DNA of 64,000 bases from Lachnospiraceae bacterium (lineage in GTDB: Bacteria > Bacillota > Clostridia > Lachnospirales > Lachnospiraceae): assembly GCA_017940415.1 (NCBI GenBank), contig JAGAYR010000027.1, positions 86,702-150,701 of the forward strand, in the 5' to 3' direction. Each line of letters opens with the position of its first letter. Within the stretch, counting starts at the first letter, position 1. A program made the position numbers and the translations under genes. Below, in pieces: positions 44,403 to 53,342 of this stretch. The notes below the pieces were generated by a model that ran no database searches, was not told the origin of the DNA, and saw only the letters and a list, made by a program, of their open reading frames with translations.

Positions 44403-45539
44403 CTATACCAAAACATATAACAAAACGGCGGACGCCGAAAGGAGCATCACGATGGTCACCGCCTCAAATCTGTTTTCCTTTTCATCCGAAAGTGCTCTTA
44501 CCATAAGTGCGCCCGATGCAGCCTCGATCAGAACACAGGTGCCGAATGCGGCGCGATCCGGATAATGGGGCGACATGATCATTGCGCCGTATGATAAAAG
44601 TGCTCCGAGAAGAAGATAAAGCACAAATGCGGGTATCCTGTCTTTTACAGTCATTTTGTAAAGGATGATGGAAAAAACAAGTATTACAAGAGCAGGGAAC
44701 AGATAATCTCCTATACCCTTAAGCATCTGAAGAAGCCTTTCGGGAAATGTCAGTGCAAGATCATCCACGCTGTCCATACTTCTGACCGAATTTCCGGGAG
44801 CCAGTATACAGATTGCGGATCCCGCAAGTGAGGTTATAACTCCCTCCAGCATCCATACAAGTCTTCTGCCCTTTGCGTTACCCTTTTTATACATCATGAA
44901 TGTGATAAGAGCTGCTACCGCACAGGCTGAAGGCCCCATATTCTCGGTGCTCCATCCGGTGATAAATCCAAGGGGTACCATAAATACTTCCGACAAAGGA
45001 AGATCTTTTGTACCTTGATCCATAGCTCTTATATATACGATGTAAAAAGCAAGAATCCACACCGATGAATATACATAGTTTGCACAGCCCGCCTGCCAGA
45101 GCATGCTCATTCTGAGATTGGGACAGCATGCTATGAGAAGCCCAAACATCAGTGAGTAAAGAAATAACTTCCGGGATGATCTCTTTTTAAGAAAGCCGGC
45201 ATCCGAAAGATGACTCATTTCCATAACAAGAACAATAGTAAGCACGGTATTTATTACATCCGCACCTCTTTCCCCACACATAAGAGACAGCTGCAGAAAT
45301 GCATGGGTTATGGATCTTCCGCCCCAGTTAAGATAATGCCAGACCTGTGATTCGATCACATCGCCGAGGCCGGATAAAGTATTTCCCGTGGCCAGATTGG
45401 TGGAATACCATATATCATCCATCATAAACGGCACGGATATATTGGCGTAAAAGAGCATACAAACAGCCGCGACCGTAAGTAAGATCACTACGATCGCGGC
45501 TGAAGTTTTATTGATTTTTCCTGTGGAAATATCTTTCAT
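44403..45539 (-). CDS. DUF6056-type polytopic membrane protein
   Basis: 378 residues with about ten membrane helices. The first exoplasmic loop has the family pattern PFMMDDIWYSTNLATG and ESQVWHYLNWGGRSITHAF, typical of DUF6056 proteins, with an Asp pair in the GT-C-like first loop. Members are 380-500 residues, so this one is at the short end and the helical count suggests the C-terminal region is reduced. The substrate is unknown; likely an envelope glycan. Promoter-like TATAAT lies about 26 nt upstream of the ATG and a weak SD CAGGGAT precedes it. Confidence 0.75.
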   Translation of the reverse strand: MKDISTGKINKTSAAIVVILLTVAAVCMLFYANISVPFMMDDIWYSTNLATGNTLSGLGDVIESQVWHYLNWGGRSITHAFLQLSLMCGERGADVINTVLTIVLVMEMSHLSDAGFLKKRSSRKLFLYSLMFGLLIACCPNLRMSMLWQAGCANYVYSSVWILAFYIVYIRAMDQGTKDLPLSEVFMVPLGFITGWSTENMGPSACAVAALITFMMYKKGNAKGRRLVWMLEGVITSLAGSAICILAPGNSVRSMDSVDDLALTFPERLLQMLKGIGDYLFPALVILVFSIILYKMTVKDRIPAFVLYLLLGALLSYGAMIMSPHYPDRAAFGTCVLIEAASGALMVRALSDEKENRFEAVTIVMLLSASAVLLYVLV

Positions 45540-45611
45540 ATCCCTGGTCCGTCAGTAAATTATATACGCAGAAATATTATAAGATATCAGGTGAAAAAGT
45601 CAAAAACAGGC

Positions 45612-47585
45612 TTAGTAATATTCATACTGATCGGGATCCCAGCTCCATTTGTACTCATCATATCCCAGCTCATCCAAAAGCCCGATGGACCTTAAATCCT
45701 CTTCGCTCAGATACATGGTAAGAGTGGTTCCATAATAGGAATCATCATCACCGTAAGGAGCGGTCACCTCATATTCGCATTCAAGGCAATAAACATATTC
45801 GGAATCCCACGCCTCCAGATAGTCAACGGAATAGTTTTCCCTGAAGTCTTCAACCGTTGCATCGAAAACCTTCTCGATATATTCCAAGGGAATATCTTTC
45901 GAAGAACTGTATCCGAAATCTCTTATTACTCTGATAGATCTCGGATATCCGAGTTCGCCGGCTCTGAAGGGATAAGCTTTCTCCATACAACCGGGGCGTT
46001 CCATTATTTCTCTGATCACTTCATTGTCCCAGACGCAATAATTTCTGACAAAATCGACACCGGTATTTCTCTCCGCGCGTAAAGTTACATTGACGGAATA
46101 ATGATCCCACATATCTTCTGTCATTTTCGTTTTTCTTCCTGTCATGGGATCAAACAGATAGGAGGTATCATTATCCCAGATTTCTCTTTCGGCTGTTATT
46201 AACCTGTAAGCCAAAGCCGGCGATATCTCAAACGAAACGTTATACTCTTGCGTCTCCATCAGCCTTCCCTCGTGCTCCGGATCCTTTTCGTACTCCGATC
46301 CCGAAGTGCCCAGTCCGTAGATATAGGAACTTGCCTCAGCTGATTTAATTGTGCTTTCCGGAATGATCCTGGAATCAAATCCGGTAAGATCGAATATAAA
46401 TGTAGCAAAGATTATCTCCGTTGCTATGACAACCGCTATCATCTGCTTCCAATGTTTAAAGAAACCTTTGGCAGATCTTGACTGAATCATGTCGATAATT
46501 CCGAAGGTCACTACGCAGAAAAGAACGGAGAAGAATATCAGCCAGAAATCAAAGTATCTTCTGCGATAGAAAAACAGCTCGTCTATAAGCACGGCAACGG
46601 CCATACCACAAAGAGCGGAATTGAAACATCTGATGCAGAATCCGTATATCTTATTGGATACACCGTTTTCGGATTCTTCACTCTTTCTCCTGATATACAG
46701 AGTATATGCGATCATAATGTTCGCTATCGCGATCAGGACTGTTAATCCCAGCACCAGACAGAAAGAGGAAACCGATCCGAATCCGTAAATGATTCCTTCG
46801 AAGCCTTCGTCAAAAGGTAAAGCAGCTATGGTCGCACCCAGATATCCGCCGGAAATAGGTGCGGAAACCCAGCAAACATCCGAGAAGGATACGGGAAGAT
46901 CGGAGAATGTGTAAAAGAAGCTCTGACACAGGCAAATCACAAGGGTAAATGCAATGATAAGGTCAAATCCGATAAATGCCGCATTTAGCAATGCATTGAT
47001 TATGGTTCCGGACAAGGTGACGGCAAGGATCACCAGATTCATAACGCATGCGAAGGCTAAAGCAGATCCGACAAGGACAAATACCGCACTCTTTAATGCA
47101 GCTCCGGCAAATCCGTATGAAGCCGCTCTGATCAGGATTATGAGGGTGGTGATTATGGTAGAGGCCAGCTGGGGAACAAACCAGATAAGCCAGTTGTTGA
47201 TATAGATGCTGTCAAACTGCTTACCTCTGGTCACGGGAACGGAATTGACCATATCGGTCATCTTCCTGTTAAACAGATGTCTGTATCCTCCGACTCCTAC
47301 TATCACAGCTCCCACAACGGCTATGACCATCATCATCACCGGAAGATACGACTGAGTCATTCTCTCTACGGCGTCCTGAATGGCTTTATGCGCGTTCTGG
47401 CCGGCGTCCGTTCCGTAATAATAGTAATAACGTGATTCCATGTCGGAAAAAGTAAACAAGGCCGCCACGGGACCGAATAAAAACTGCACGAAAGCAGACA
47501 GGAACAGCATCCATTTACGATGCTTAAGATCTTCCTTCATCAAGCTGAACATGGTTATCTTATTTTGCGATTTCTGCGAAGTCAT
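45612..47585 (-). CDS. ABC transporter permease (YtrC/D-like)
   Basis: 657 residues from the ATG at 47585; this start is chosen over 47606 because GGAGGTG lies 7 nt before it, inside the end of the ATPase gene. About 12-13 membrane helices in two blocks (residues 20-290 and 320-410), then a 240-residue extracytoplasmic domain rich in acidic and aromatic residues (SAEASSYIYGLGTSGSEYEKDPEHEG, ending KWSWDPDQYEYY). The long soluble C-terminus is unusual for a permease. It works with the ATPase just upstream, in a GntR-ATPase-permease operon of the YtrA type, which in Bacillus responds to cell-wall antibiotics. Confidence 0.85.
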   Translation of the reverse strand: MTSQKSQNKITMFSLMKEDLKHRKWMLFLSAFVQFLFGPVAALFTFSDMESRYYYYYGTDAGQNAHKAIQDAVERMTQSYLPVMMMVIAVVGAVIVGVGGYRHLFNRKMTDMVNSVPVTRGKQFDSIYINNWLIWFVPQLASTIITTLIILIRAASYGFAGAALKSAVFVLVGSALAFACVMNLVILAVTLSGTIINALLNAAFIGFDLIIAFTLVICLCQSFFYTFSDLPVSFSDVCWVSAPISGGYLGATIAALPFDEGFEGIIYGFGSVSSFCLVLGLTVLIAIANIMIAYTLYIRRKSEESENGVSNKIYGFCIRCFNSALCGMAVAVLIDELFFYRRRYFDFWLIFFSVLFCVVTFGIIDMIQSRSAKGFFKHWKQMIAVVIATEIIFATFIFDLTGFDSRIIPESTIKSAEASSYIYGLGTSGSEYEKDPEHEGRLMETQEYNVSFEISPALAYRLITAEREIWDNDTSYLFDPMTGRKTKMTEDMWDHYSVNVTLRAERNTGVDFVRNYCVWDNEVIREIMERPGCMEKAYPFRAGELGYPRSIRVIRDFGYSSSKDIPLEYIEKVFDATVEDFRENYSVDYLEAWDSEYVYCLECEYEVTAPYGDDDSYYGTTLTMYLSEEDLRSIGLLDELGYDEYKWSWDPDQYEYY

Positions 47586-48465
47586 ATCCAAGCACCTCCG
47601 TTTCACTTATAAATATCTCTTCAAGAGTAAGAGGCAAAACCTCGTAGAATACAGGAAGCTGGGAAGTGATGACCGTTTCAACCTCGGTCCTCAGTCCCCT
47701 TATGGTAAGGGTGATAAGTGATCCTCTGTGTTCCTCGGAAATGACTTTGCAATTTGCCCTGACCGCATCAAGTGATTCCTTATCCTTGAAAACAACCTGA
47801 ACTTTGAATATCTCCAATTTCATATCCCCAAGGTCCTTGGACAGTATCACACCGCCCTTGTGAAGAAGGCCTACATATTCACAGATATCTTCCAGTTCCC
47901 TGAGATTGTGGGATGCAATGACAGGGGTGATACCGTAGTTATCCATATCATGGATGAACAGTCTTTTCACTGCCTGCCTGACAACGGGATCGAGTCCGTC
48001 AAAGGTTTCGTCGCAAAGAATATACTTACATCCGGAAGCGATTCCCAGCAGGATAGAAAGCTGCTTTTTCATTCCCTTTGAGAAAGTGTTGATCCTGCGC
48101 TTTTTATCCAGAGACAGGGCATCCATAAGTTTTTCGAATCTCTCTTTGGAGAATGTCTCGGGATACATAGTTGCATAATAGTTCATCATTTCAACAGGAG
48201 TACTTCCGGGAAAATAATACTGGTCGTCCGAGATAAAAAAGAGCTTTGACTTAACGGCAGGATTCTCATAAACAGGTTCCCCGTCCACCAGGATCTCTCC
48301 GGCATCGGGCTTACAAACGCCGCATATGCATCTGAGCAATGTACTCTTACCTGCTCCGTTTGTTCCCACAAGTCCGAAAACCTGACCTTCTGGCATAGCG
48401 AATGAAACATCTGAAAGCGCTTCTATCTCGTCGTATTTTTTACTTATTCCTTTTATTTCGATCAT
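47560..48465 (-). CDS. ABC transporter ATPase (YtrB-like)
   Basis: 301 residues from ATG 48465 (GAGAGGGA 6 nt upstream; 2 nt after the gntR stop). Walker A GLVGTNGAGKSTLL, Q-loop DDQYYFPGST, signature INTFSKGMKKQLSILLGIA (family variant FSKGMKKQ), Walker B YILCDETFDGLDP, and switch SHNLREL. It energises the permease encoded downstream and overlaps it by 26 nt. The export substrate is not known; antibiotic or peptide resistance is a common role of this operon type. Confidence 0.92.
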   Translation of the reverse strand: MIEIKGISKKYDEIEALSDVSFAMPEGQVFGLVGTNGAGKSTLLRCICGVCKPDAGEILVDGEPVYENPAVKSKLFFISDDQYYFPGSTPVEMMNYYATMYPETFSKERFEKLMDALSLDKKRRINTFSKGMKKQLSILLGIASGCKYILCDETFDGLDPVVRQAVKRLFIHDMDNYGITPVIASHNLRELEDICEYVGLLHKGGVILSKDLGDMKLEIFKVQVVFKDKESLDAVRANCKVISEEHRGSLITLTIRGLRTEVETVITSQLPVFYEVLPLTLEEIFISETEVLGYDFAEIAK

Positions 48466-48467
48466 TT

Positions 48468-48833
48468 TCAGTCCCTCTCGAATACTTCTCTGACACATGT
48501 AAGCGCCTCATCAAGCTTTATCCCTGCGGATTTGGCTTTGACTACTACGGATCTTACTTCCGTGAGCATTTCCTTTTTAAGCCCGTCTTTCCAGCTTCCT
48601 TCTTCGCTCACATAATTTCCTCTTCCGGTTATGGTGGTTATATAACCCTTTTCCTCAAGAGTCGAATAAGCTCTTTGAACGGTATTGGGGTTAACGGAGA
48701 GGTCAACGGCCAGATTTCTGACACTCGGAAGTTTCTCTCCGGGACTTAATCCTCCCTGGGCGATCAGATTCATGATTTTTTCCGCAACCTGTTCATTCAG
48801 CGGACGTTTATCCCTGTAATCAAGTACGATCAT
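48468..48833 (-). CDS. GntR-family regulator, YtrA type
   Basis: 121 residues from ATG 48833 (GGAGGG just upstream), the usual short YtrA form: winged HTH PLNEQVAEKIMNLIAQGGLSPGEKLPSVRNLAVDLSVNPNTVQRAYSTLEEKGYI and a short C-terminal dimerisation helix; only motifs are quoted here in part. It represses its own ABC operon. A perfect inverted repeat at 48854-48872 overlapping the promoter is its likely operator. It ends 2 nt before the ATPase start. Confidence 0.92.
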   Translation of the reverse strand: MIVLDYRDKRPLNEQVAEKIMNLIAQGGLSPGEKLPSVRNLAVDLSVNPNTVQRAYSTLEEKGYITTITGRGNYVSEEGSWKDGLKKEMLTEVRSVVVKAKSAGIKLDEALTCVREVFERD

Positions 48834-48853
48834 ATTCCCTCCGATTCGTAACT

Positions 48854-48872
48854 GTATTAAGACATTTAATAC
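48854..48872. promoter_or_regulatory. Probable YtrA-type operator
   Basis: Perfect 7-5-7 inverted repeat GTATTAA-GACAT-TTAATAC, 20 nt upstream of the gntR start. A -35-like TTGTCA (minus, 48878-48883) lies on its upstream side, so the repeat covers the spacer and -10 zone. Confidence 0.65.
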
Positions 48873-48883
48873 GCTCATGACAA

Positions 48884-48910
48884 TAAAATAACACGGCCGC
48901 GCGGCCGTGT
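48884..48910 (-). terminator. Terminator of the dlt operon
   Basis: Perfect 10-bp stem ACACGGCCGC / GCGGCCGTGT (48891-48910) with no separate loop (the centre GC bases would open), followed on minus by UAUUUUAUU. It lies 7 nt after the dltC stop. Confidence 0.8.
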
Positions 48911-48917
48911 CAAATTT

Positions 48918-49148
48918 TCAGGCTTTATTCATTACAAATTCAACGAACTTGGCAGGTGTATTGATATCGTCCTTGGATACTTCCGAAGGGGAAATAGTTA
49001 TTCCCAGCCTGGTCTCTATCTCCATCAAAAGCTCCAGATATGCCATAGAATCAAGGAGTCCCGATTCAAACAGTTCAACATCCTCTTCCTCTTTAACAAC
49101 TTCATCCTCGCAAAGCTCGGCAAGGATCTCAAGTATATCTTCTTTCAT
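48918..49148 (-). CDS. dltC: D-alanyl carrier protein DltC
   Basis: 76 residues, an acyl-carrier fold. The phosphopantetheine Ser lies in ESGLLDSMAYLELLMEIE (DSM). DltC carries D-alanine as a thioester from DltA to the membrane MBOAT protein for teichoic acid D-alanylation. The length and the acidic helix 2 fit the family. SD GGAGGTC precedes the ATG. It is the last gene of dltB-dltD-dltA-dltC. Confidence 0.93.
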   Translation of the reverse strand: MKEDILEILAELCEDEVVKEEEDVELFESGLLDSMAYLELLMEIETRLGITISPSEVSKDDINTPAKFVEFVMNKA

Positions 49149-49189
49149 AATGACCTCCGAATATTTTACGTAACACAGACATTATCCGA

Positions 49190-50713
49190 CTATTTTTTCA
49201 GATATGCAAGAAGTGCCCTGCGGTCTGCTTTTCCGTTATTGGTCATGGGAAGTTCTTCCAGGAAAACAAACTTCTTGGGGATCATATATTCGGGAAGGAA
49301 GGACTTGGCCTCAGCCCTTAATGCCTGTCCTGCCTTAAAACTGCTCTCGGGCATTTCCTCGGGAATGATAAATGCGGTAAGGCTCACTATCTTTCCCTCT
49401 TTTTCGATGGGGATAACCGCTGCTCTTTCGACTCCGCTTAACTTCATAAGGTTGTTTTCAACATCTTCAAGCTCAATCCGGTATCCGTGAAGTTTTATCT
49501 GAAGATCTATTCTTCCCTGATAGAAAAGCTGTCCGTCCTTCAGGAAGCCTTTATCTCCGGTCCTGTAACCCCTTATACCGTCCTCTTCAAAAAATGCTTT
49601 GGCAGTCTGCTCGGGAAGATTTCTGTATCCGATACTTACAGAATCACCGAGGATCACAATCTCTCCGCTCTCTCCGTCCGGCAGGCTCTGTCCCTGCTCT
49701 CCCCTGATCACAAGCCTGCTTCCGGGCTTGATGCTTCCCACAGGGAGCGGATCATATTTATCGCACACTTCGGGACTGCAGAGAATATCGGTTACGGCAA
49801 CGGTGGATTCCGTGGGACCGTATGTATTAACAACTTCGGATCCGGGGAATCTTTCGTGAAGTTTTCTTACAACGCTGACGGGGAGAGTCTCTCCGCAGAA
49901 CAAAAATCTCTTCATCTCCGGAAGAAGATTCTTTCCGAAACACTCATCCGACAGACAGACTTCGGCAAAAGAAGGTGTGGATACCCAGATATTTGCGCCG
50001 CTGACTTTGAGGGATTCCATAAGCTTCTTCATATCGCCCTGAACCTCCTTGGGCAGGACGTGAAGCTTTCCGCCGCTGTAAAGAGAAAGGTACAGATCCA
50101 TTACGGACAGGTCAAAAGAAAACGGAGCCTGATTTAAGAATACAGGTCTTTCGCTTTCATTAATTCCGCTTCCGAGAGTCATTCCCCAATGAATGAAATT
50201 ATCGAGACAATCTCCGGTTATCTGTACGCCCTTGGGAGTTCCGGTACTTCCCGAAGTATAGATGATATAGCAGACATCGCTTCCGGAAATACTCTTACCT
50301 TCGTCGATGTTTTCTTTTCCGCCCTCGGTTATATCAAGAAGCTTTTCATAGGATAAGCTCTTGTCCGATTCGTATTCCTCGCCGGAACAAACTATCAGTT
50401 CCGGTGAAAGATTGTCGATTATCCCCTTAACCCTGTCTCCGGGAACCGAGATATCCACAGGACAGTATCCCCTTCCCGACAAAAGAGAACCGATAAAGCT
50501 GACGATCATGTAAGGATCTTTATGTCCGTAGATAACAACGGGAGTCCCCGTCTTAAGATTTTCATCCATCCAGGATGCGAGCTTTACCGCTTTATTCCAA
50601 AGTTCTCCCCAGGTAAGAGAAACACTGTCCCCTTCCCCGGTATATACTTCGTAAAAAACCGCATCGGGCTGCGTCTTTGCGTGCTGTTTTATTTTCTCCA
50701 GAAAATCCGTCAT
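49190..50713 (-). CDS. dltA: D-alanine--D-alanyl carrier protein ligase DltA
   Basis: 507 residues from ATG 50713 (TTGGAG 7 nt upstream; the open frame runs further but overlaps dltD). An adenylation enzyme: A3 loop DVCYIIYTSGSTGTPKGVQI, FDLSVMDLYLSLYSGGKLH, NTYGPTESTVAVTDI, YRTGDKGFLKDGQLFYQGRIDLQIKLHGYRIELEDVE and the C-terminal Lys in PMTNNGKADRRAL. It activates D-alanine with ATP and loads DltC. Cytoplasmic. It starts 4 nt after the dltD stop. Confidence 0.94.
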   Translation of the reverse strand: MTDFLEKIKQHAKTQPDAVFYEVYTGEGDSVSLTWGELWNKAVKLASWMDENLKTGTPVVIYGHKDPYMIVSFIGSLLSGRGYCPVDISVPGDRVKGIIDNLSPELIVCSGEEYESDKSLSYEKLLDITEGGKENIDEGKSISGSDVCYIIYTSGSTGTPKGVQITGDCLDNFIHWGMTLGSGINESERPVFLNQAPFSFDLSVMDLYLSLYSGGKLHVLPKEVQGDMKKLMESLKVSGANIWVSTPSFAEVCLSDECFGKNLLPEMKRFLFCGETLPVSVVRKLHERFPGSEVVNTYGPTESTVAVTDILCSPEVCDKYDPLPVGSIKPGSRLVIRGEQGQSLPDGESGEIVILGDSVSIGYRNLPEQTAKAFFEEDGIRGYRTGDKGFLKDGQLFYQGRIDLQIKLHGYRIELEDVENNLMKLSGVERAAVIPIEKEGKIVSLTAFIIPEEMPESSFKAGQALRAEAKSFLPEYMIPKKFVFLEELPMTNNGKADRRALLAYLKK

Positions 50714-50717
50714 AAAC

Positions 50718-51800
50718 TTACTCCAATATAAAATTATATTCCTGCAATCCTTTTTCGGGATCGATATGAAGCCAGTCCGAATAATCCTCACGGCCGATTC
50801 CGGACCGGGAAGGATCATAGGTTCCGTGCACCGTTACGGAATATTTCTCACAGGTCTCCCTGATCCACGCCTCGGATGCCTCAACTCCGGTGAAAAGCTC
50901 GGATCCGTCAATAAATTCATATATTGCGGGATAGATGGCCGGAAGATAAATCTCGACTTCGATGCCTTCCTCCGTCAGATGCCTTATCAGTCCTTCAAGG
51001 AGCTCACAGTTTTCGGGGGACAGTTCCGCAAATTCCTCACCCAGAGCATCCAGGTGTCCGCTTTCTATCAGCCAGTTCGCATCGCCGTCTATCTTGCCCT
51101 GGGAATCCTTGCTCAGACCGGTATGTCCGCCGTCAGGCAATATGCAGGGAAGTCCCGGCGCTTCTTCTGCGCTCACACTCCTTATAAGTTCGGGTGAAGG
51201 AGTCAGACAATACTTAAGTCCCCACTTGTGAATATATTCCACGGATGACTGGAAATATGAGAAGGATAAAAACTCCTTCCAGGAATCATCCTTTCCCGTG
51301 TCTTCCAATAAAGGCAATGCTTCTTCACGGGATACACCCGATATCATCGCTTCTTCGAATCTTCCGTATCCTGCGATGCTGTCGTGATGTCCAACGCCCT
51401 GGTCTTTTCTGAGGATCCAGGGGTCTACGCATATGACGATACGCTCCGGCATATCACCTTCCGCATCAAGAAGTCCCACAGCCGCAAGGTCGTCCCGGAG
51501 ATAAGCTCCGGAAAGTCCTATAACCTGATAATCTTCATATTCCCAGGGAATATACAGAACTGAGCTGGATCCGATTATCACGGTCTCGGGAGATTTCGCT
51601 TCCAGAATGGTCTTCTGGAGAAGGCCCTCGTTGTAGTCACCGGGGCTTAATACTATCTCACCGCTAAGGAGCCTGTCGGCCATTTCCATTACCATACCGT
51701 CGCCGGCTATATTGGCAGGGTCCGCTATTAAATTGGTTCCGACTACGATCCCGTATACAAACAATGCAATGAGACCGCATTTTACCAGAAACTTTTTCAT
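50718..51800 (-). CDS. dltD: DltD (D-alanine transfer protein)
   Basis: 360 residues from ATG 51800; the upstream frame to 51893 runs antiparallel to nothing but overlaps dltB and lacks an SD. A single N-terminal membrane helix (KKFLVKCGLIALFVYGIVVGTNLI) anchors an exoplasmic SGNH-type domain: nucleophile block TVIIGSSSVLYIP, IGLSGAYLRDDL, ICVDPWILRK and the C-terminal DWLHIDPEKGL (Asp/His). DltD acts after DltB in moving D-alanine to teichoic acids. It is shorter than Lactobacillus DltD (about 420 residues) and more divergent. Confidence 0.85.
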   Translation of the reverse strand: MKKFLVKCGLIALFVYGIVVGTNLIADPANIAGDGMVMEMADRLLSGEIVLSPGDYNEGLLQKTILEAKSPETVIIGSSSVLYIPWEYEDYQVIGLSGAYLRDDLAAVGLLDAEGDMPERIVICVDPWILRKDQGVGHHDSIAGYGRFEEAMISGVSREEALPLLEDTGKDDSWKEFLSFSYFQSSVEYIHKWGLKYCLTPSPELIRSVSAEEAPGLPCILPDGGHTGLSKDSQGKIDGDANWLIESGHLDALGEEFAELSPENCELLEGLIRHLTEEGIEVEIYLPAIYPAIYEFIDGSELFTGVEASEAWIRETCEKYSVTVHGTYDPSRSGIGREDYSDWLHIDPEKGLQEYNFILE

Positions 51801-51808
51801 ATCACCCG

Positions 51809-53335
51809 TTAAAAACCGAAATAGATAAATGAAGAAACACCGAATGCACCAAAACGGATTATCACAAAAACAAGCAGGAAATACAAAAACCATCTGACTG
51901 CGAGAGGCTTGCTCTTGATAAGTTCCGCATTACTCTTCTTAAGGATCAGTCTTCTGTCCAGGAAAAGCTGTATCAGGATTATGACGGCTACTACTATAAG
52001 AACCGGAACCCCTCCAAAGTTCGACCATGCAAGATCCTTGAGTCTCTTGGCAGGTTCGATGGGATTTCCGATCTTTACGATATTGCTCAGTATCTTAAGA
52101 CCCTGAGGATAATCCGATGCCCTGAAAAACAGCATACCAATGCTGAAGAAGATATATGTTCTTATGGTCTGAAAAGCTATCCAGACCGGATTGTCATCTT
52201 TTATGTGAAGTGCGGCCTTCTGCTTTTTGAAGGTTCCCGCAAATGCCTGTCCGGTCACAATGACAAGCCAGTACCACCAGCCCTCGCCCAGAATGTACTT
52301 CCAGGAATCACCGTGCCACAGGCCCATTACGCTCCAGAGAATAAACAGAGCGGGGAATGTGGAGATCCTTGCTCCGTCCTTGCCGAACTTTTTCTTACAG
52401 ACTTCTTTCAGTTTCTTAAAAGGTGCGGTCTTAAGAAGAGGATACAAAATGTAATCGTTGAGCCAGGCTCCCAGCGTGATATGCCACCTCTGCCAGAACT
52501 CCTGAAGAGTCCTTGAGAAAAACGGAGCCTTGAAATTCTCAGTAAGAGTTATTCCGAAACACTCGGATATACCCAGAACGATGTCCATACAGCCGGAGAA
52601 ATCAAAATACAACTGCACCGAATAAATCATGGGCATAAGCAGCACCCAGATTCCGGTGAAAATATCGGGATTGGCAAACATGCTGTCCACGGGGTAGGAC
52701 ATTCTGTCCGCGACCACCAGCTTTTTGGCAAAGCCCCAGCCTGCTCTCCTTAGACCCGCAGTCACTCTGTCATAATCAAAACGGTGCTCTTCAAAAAGCT
52801 TTTTCCCGAGATCCCTGTGTCTGCTCATGGGACCCGATACCATAAGAGGGAAATAGCAGGTAAAAAGAAGGAGCTTTAACGGGTTGTGCTCAACCTCTTT
52901 GTATCCCTGATAACAGTCGATAAGATACGAAAGCAGGCTCATGGTGTAAAAGCTGATGGCAAGAGGAGCCGCAATATGAATATCGGGAAATATCCCGCCT
53001 CTGCCGAAAAGCGTGCTGAAAGTATTATAGGTGTGGATTCCGAGATTAAGATATTTCAGAACTATCAAGAATAAAACATTGGTCAAAAGCGCGGTCAGAA
53101 AAACGCACTTTTTGAGCCTCTTGTTATCCGGATTCTTCTCAAAGACCAGAGCCGCCGCATAAACAAGCAGGACAGCCAGGATCATATATGCGAATGTGTA
53201 AGGTCTTGAATTGATAAAAAAGAAAACAAGGCTTCCCGCAAGGAGAAGCATCCACTGAAATTTCTGAGGGAGGTTCCAATAGATGAGCAGCAAAACCGCC
53301 GTGAATATGAGAAATTTTACTGACGTTATCACCAT
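51809..53335 (-). CDS. dltB: DltB MBOAT acyltransferase with DltX-like C-terminus
   Basis: 508 residues with about 11 membrane helices. MBOAT features: YLIDCYQGYKEVEHNPLKLLLF, CYFPLMVSGPMSRHRDLG, YFDFSGCMDIVLGISECFGI, and EFWQRWHITLGAWLNDYILYP, then the catalytic His in LWSVMGLWHGDSWKYILGEG. DltB passes D-alanine from DltC across the membrane. The C-terminus ends GVSSFIYFGF, like the end of the DltX microprotein. The gene has no SD; its -10 box is 7 nt before the ATG (promoter 53343-53370), so the mRNA is probably leaderless. It heads the operon. Confidence 0.93.
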   Translation of the reverse strand: MVITSVKFLIFTAVLLLIYWNLPQKFQWMLLLAGSLVFFFINSRPYTFAYMILAVLLVYAAALVFEKNPDNKRLKKCVFLTALLTNVLFLIVLKYLNLGIHTYNTFSTLFGRGGIFPDIHIAAPLAISFYTMSLLSYLIDCYQGYKEVEHNPLKLLLFTCYFPLMVSGPMSRHRDLGKKLFEEHRFDYDRVTAGLRRAGWGFAKKLVVADRMSYPVDSMFANPDIFTGIWVLLMPMIYSVQLYFDFSGCMDIVLGISECFGITLTENFKAPFFSRTLQEFWQRWHITLGAWLNDYILYPLLKTAPFKKLKEVCKKKFGKDGARISTFPALFILWSVMGLWHGDSWKYILGEGWWYWLVIVTGQAFAGTFKKQKAALHIKDDNPVWIAFQTIRTYIFFSIGMLFFRASDYPQGLKILSNIVKIGNPIEPAKRLKDLAWSNFGGVPVLIVVAVIILIQLFLDRRLILKKSNAELIKSKPLAVRWFLYFLLVFVIIRFGAFGVSSFIYFGF

Positions 53336-53342
53336 GAACTCT

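Noticed and set aside
47606-47606. ATG at 47606 as start of the ABC permease
   Set aside because: It lies before the GGAGGTG that is ideally spaced (7 nt) for the ATG at 47585, so the later start is preferred.
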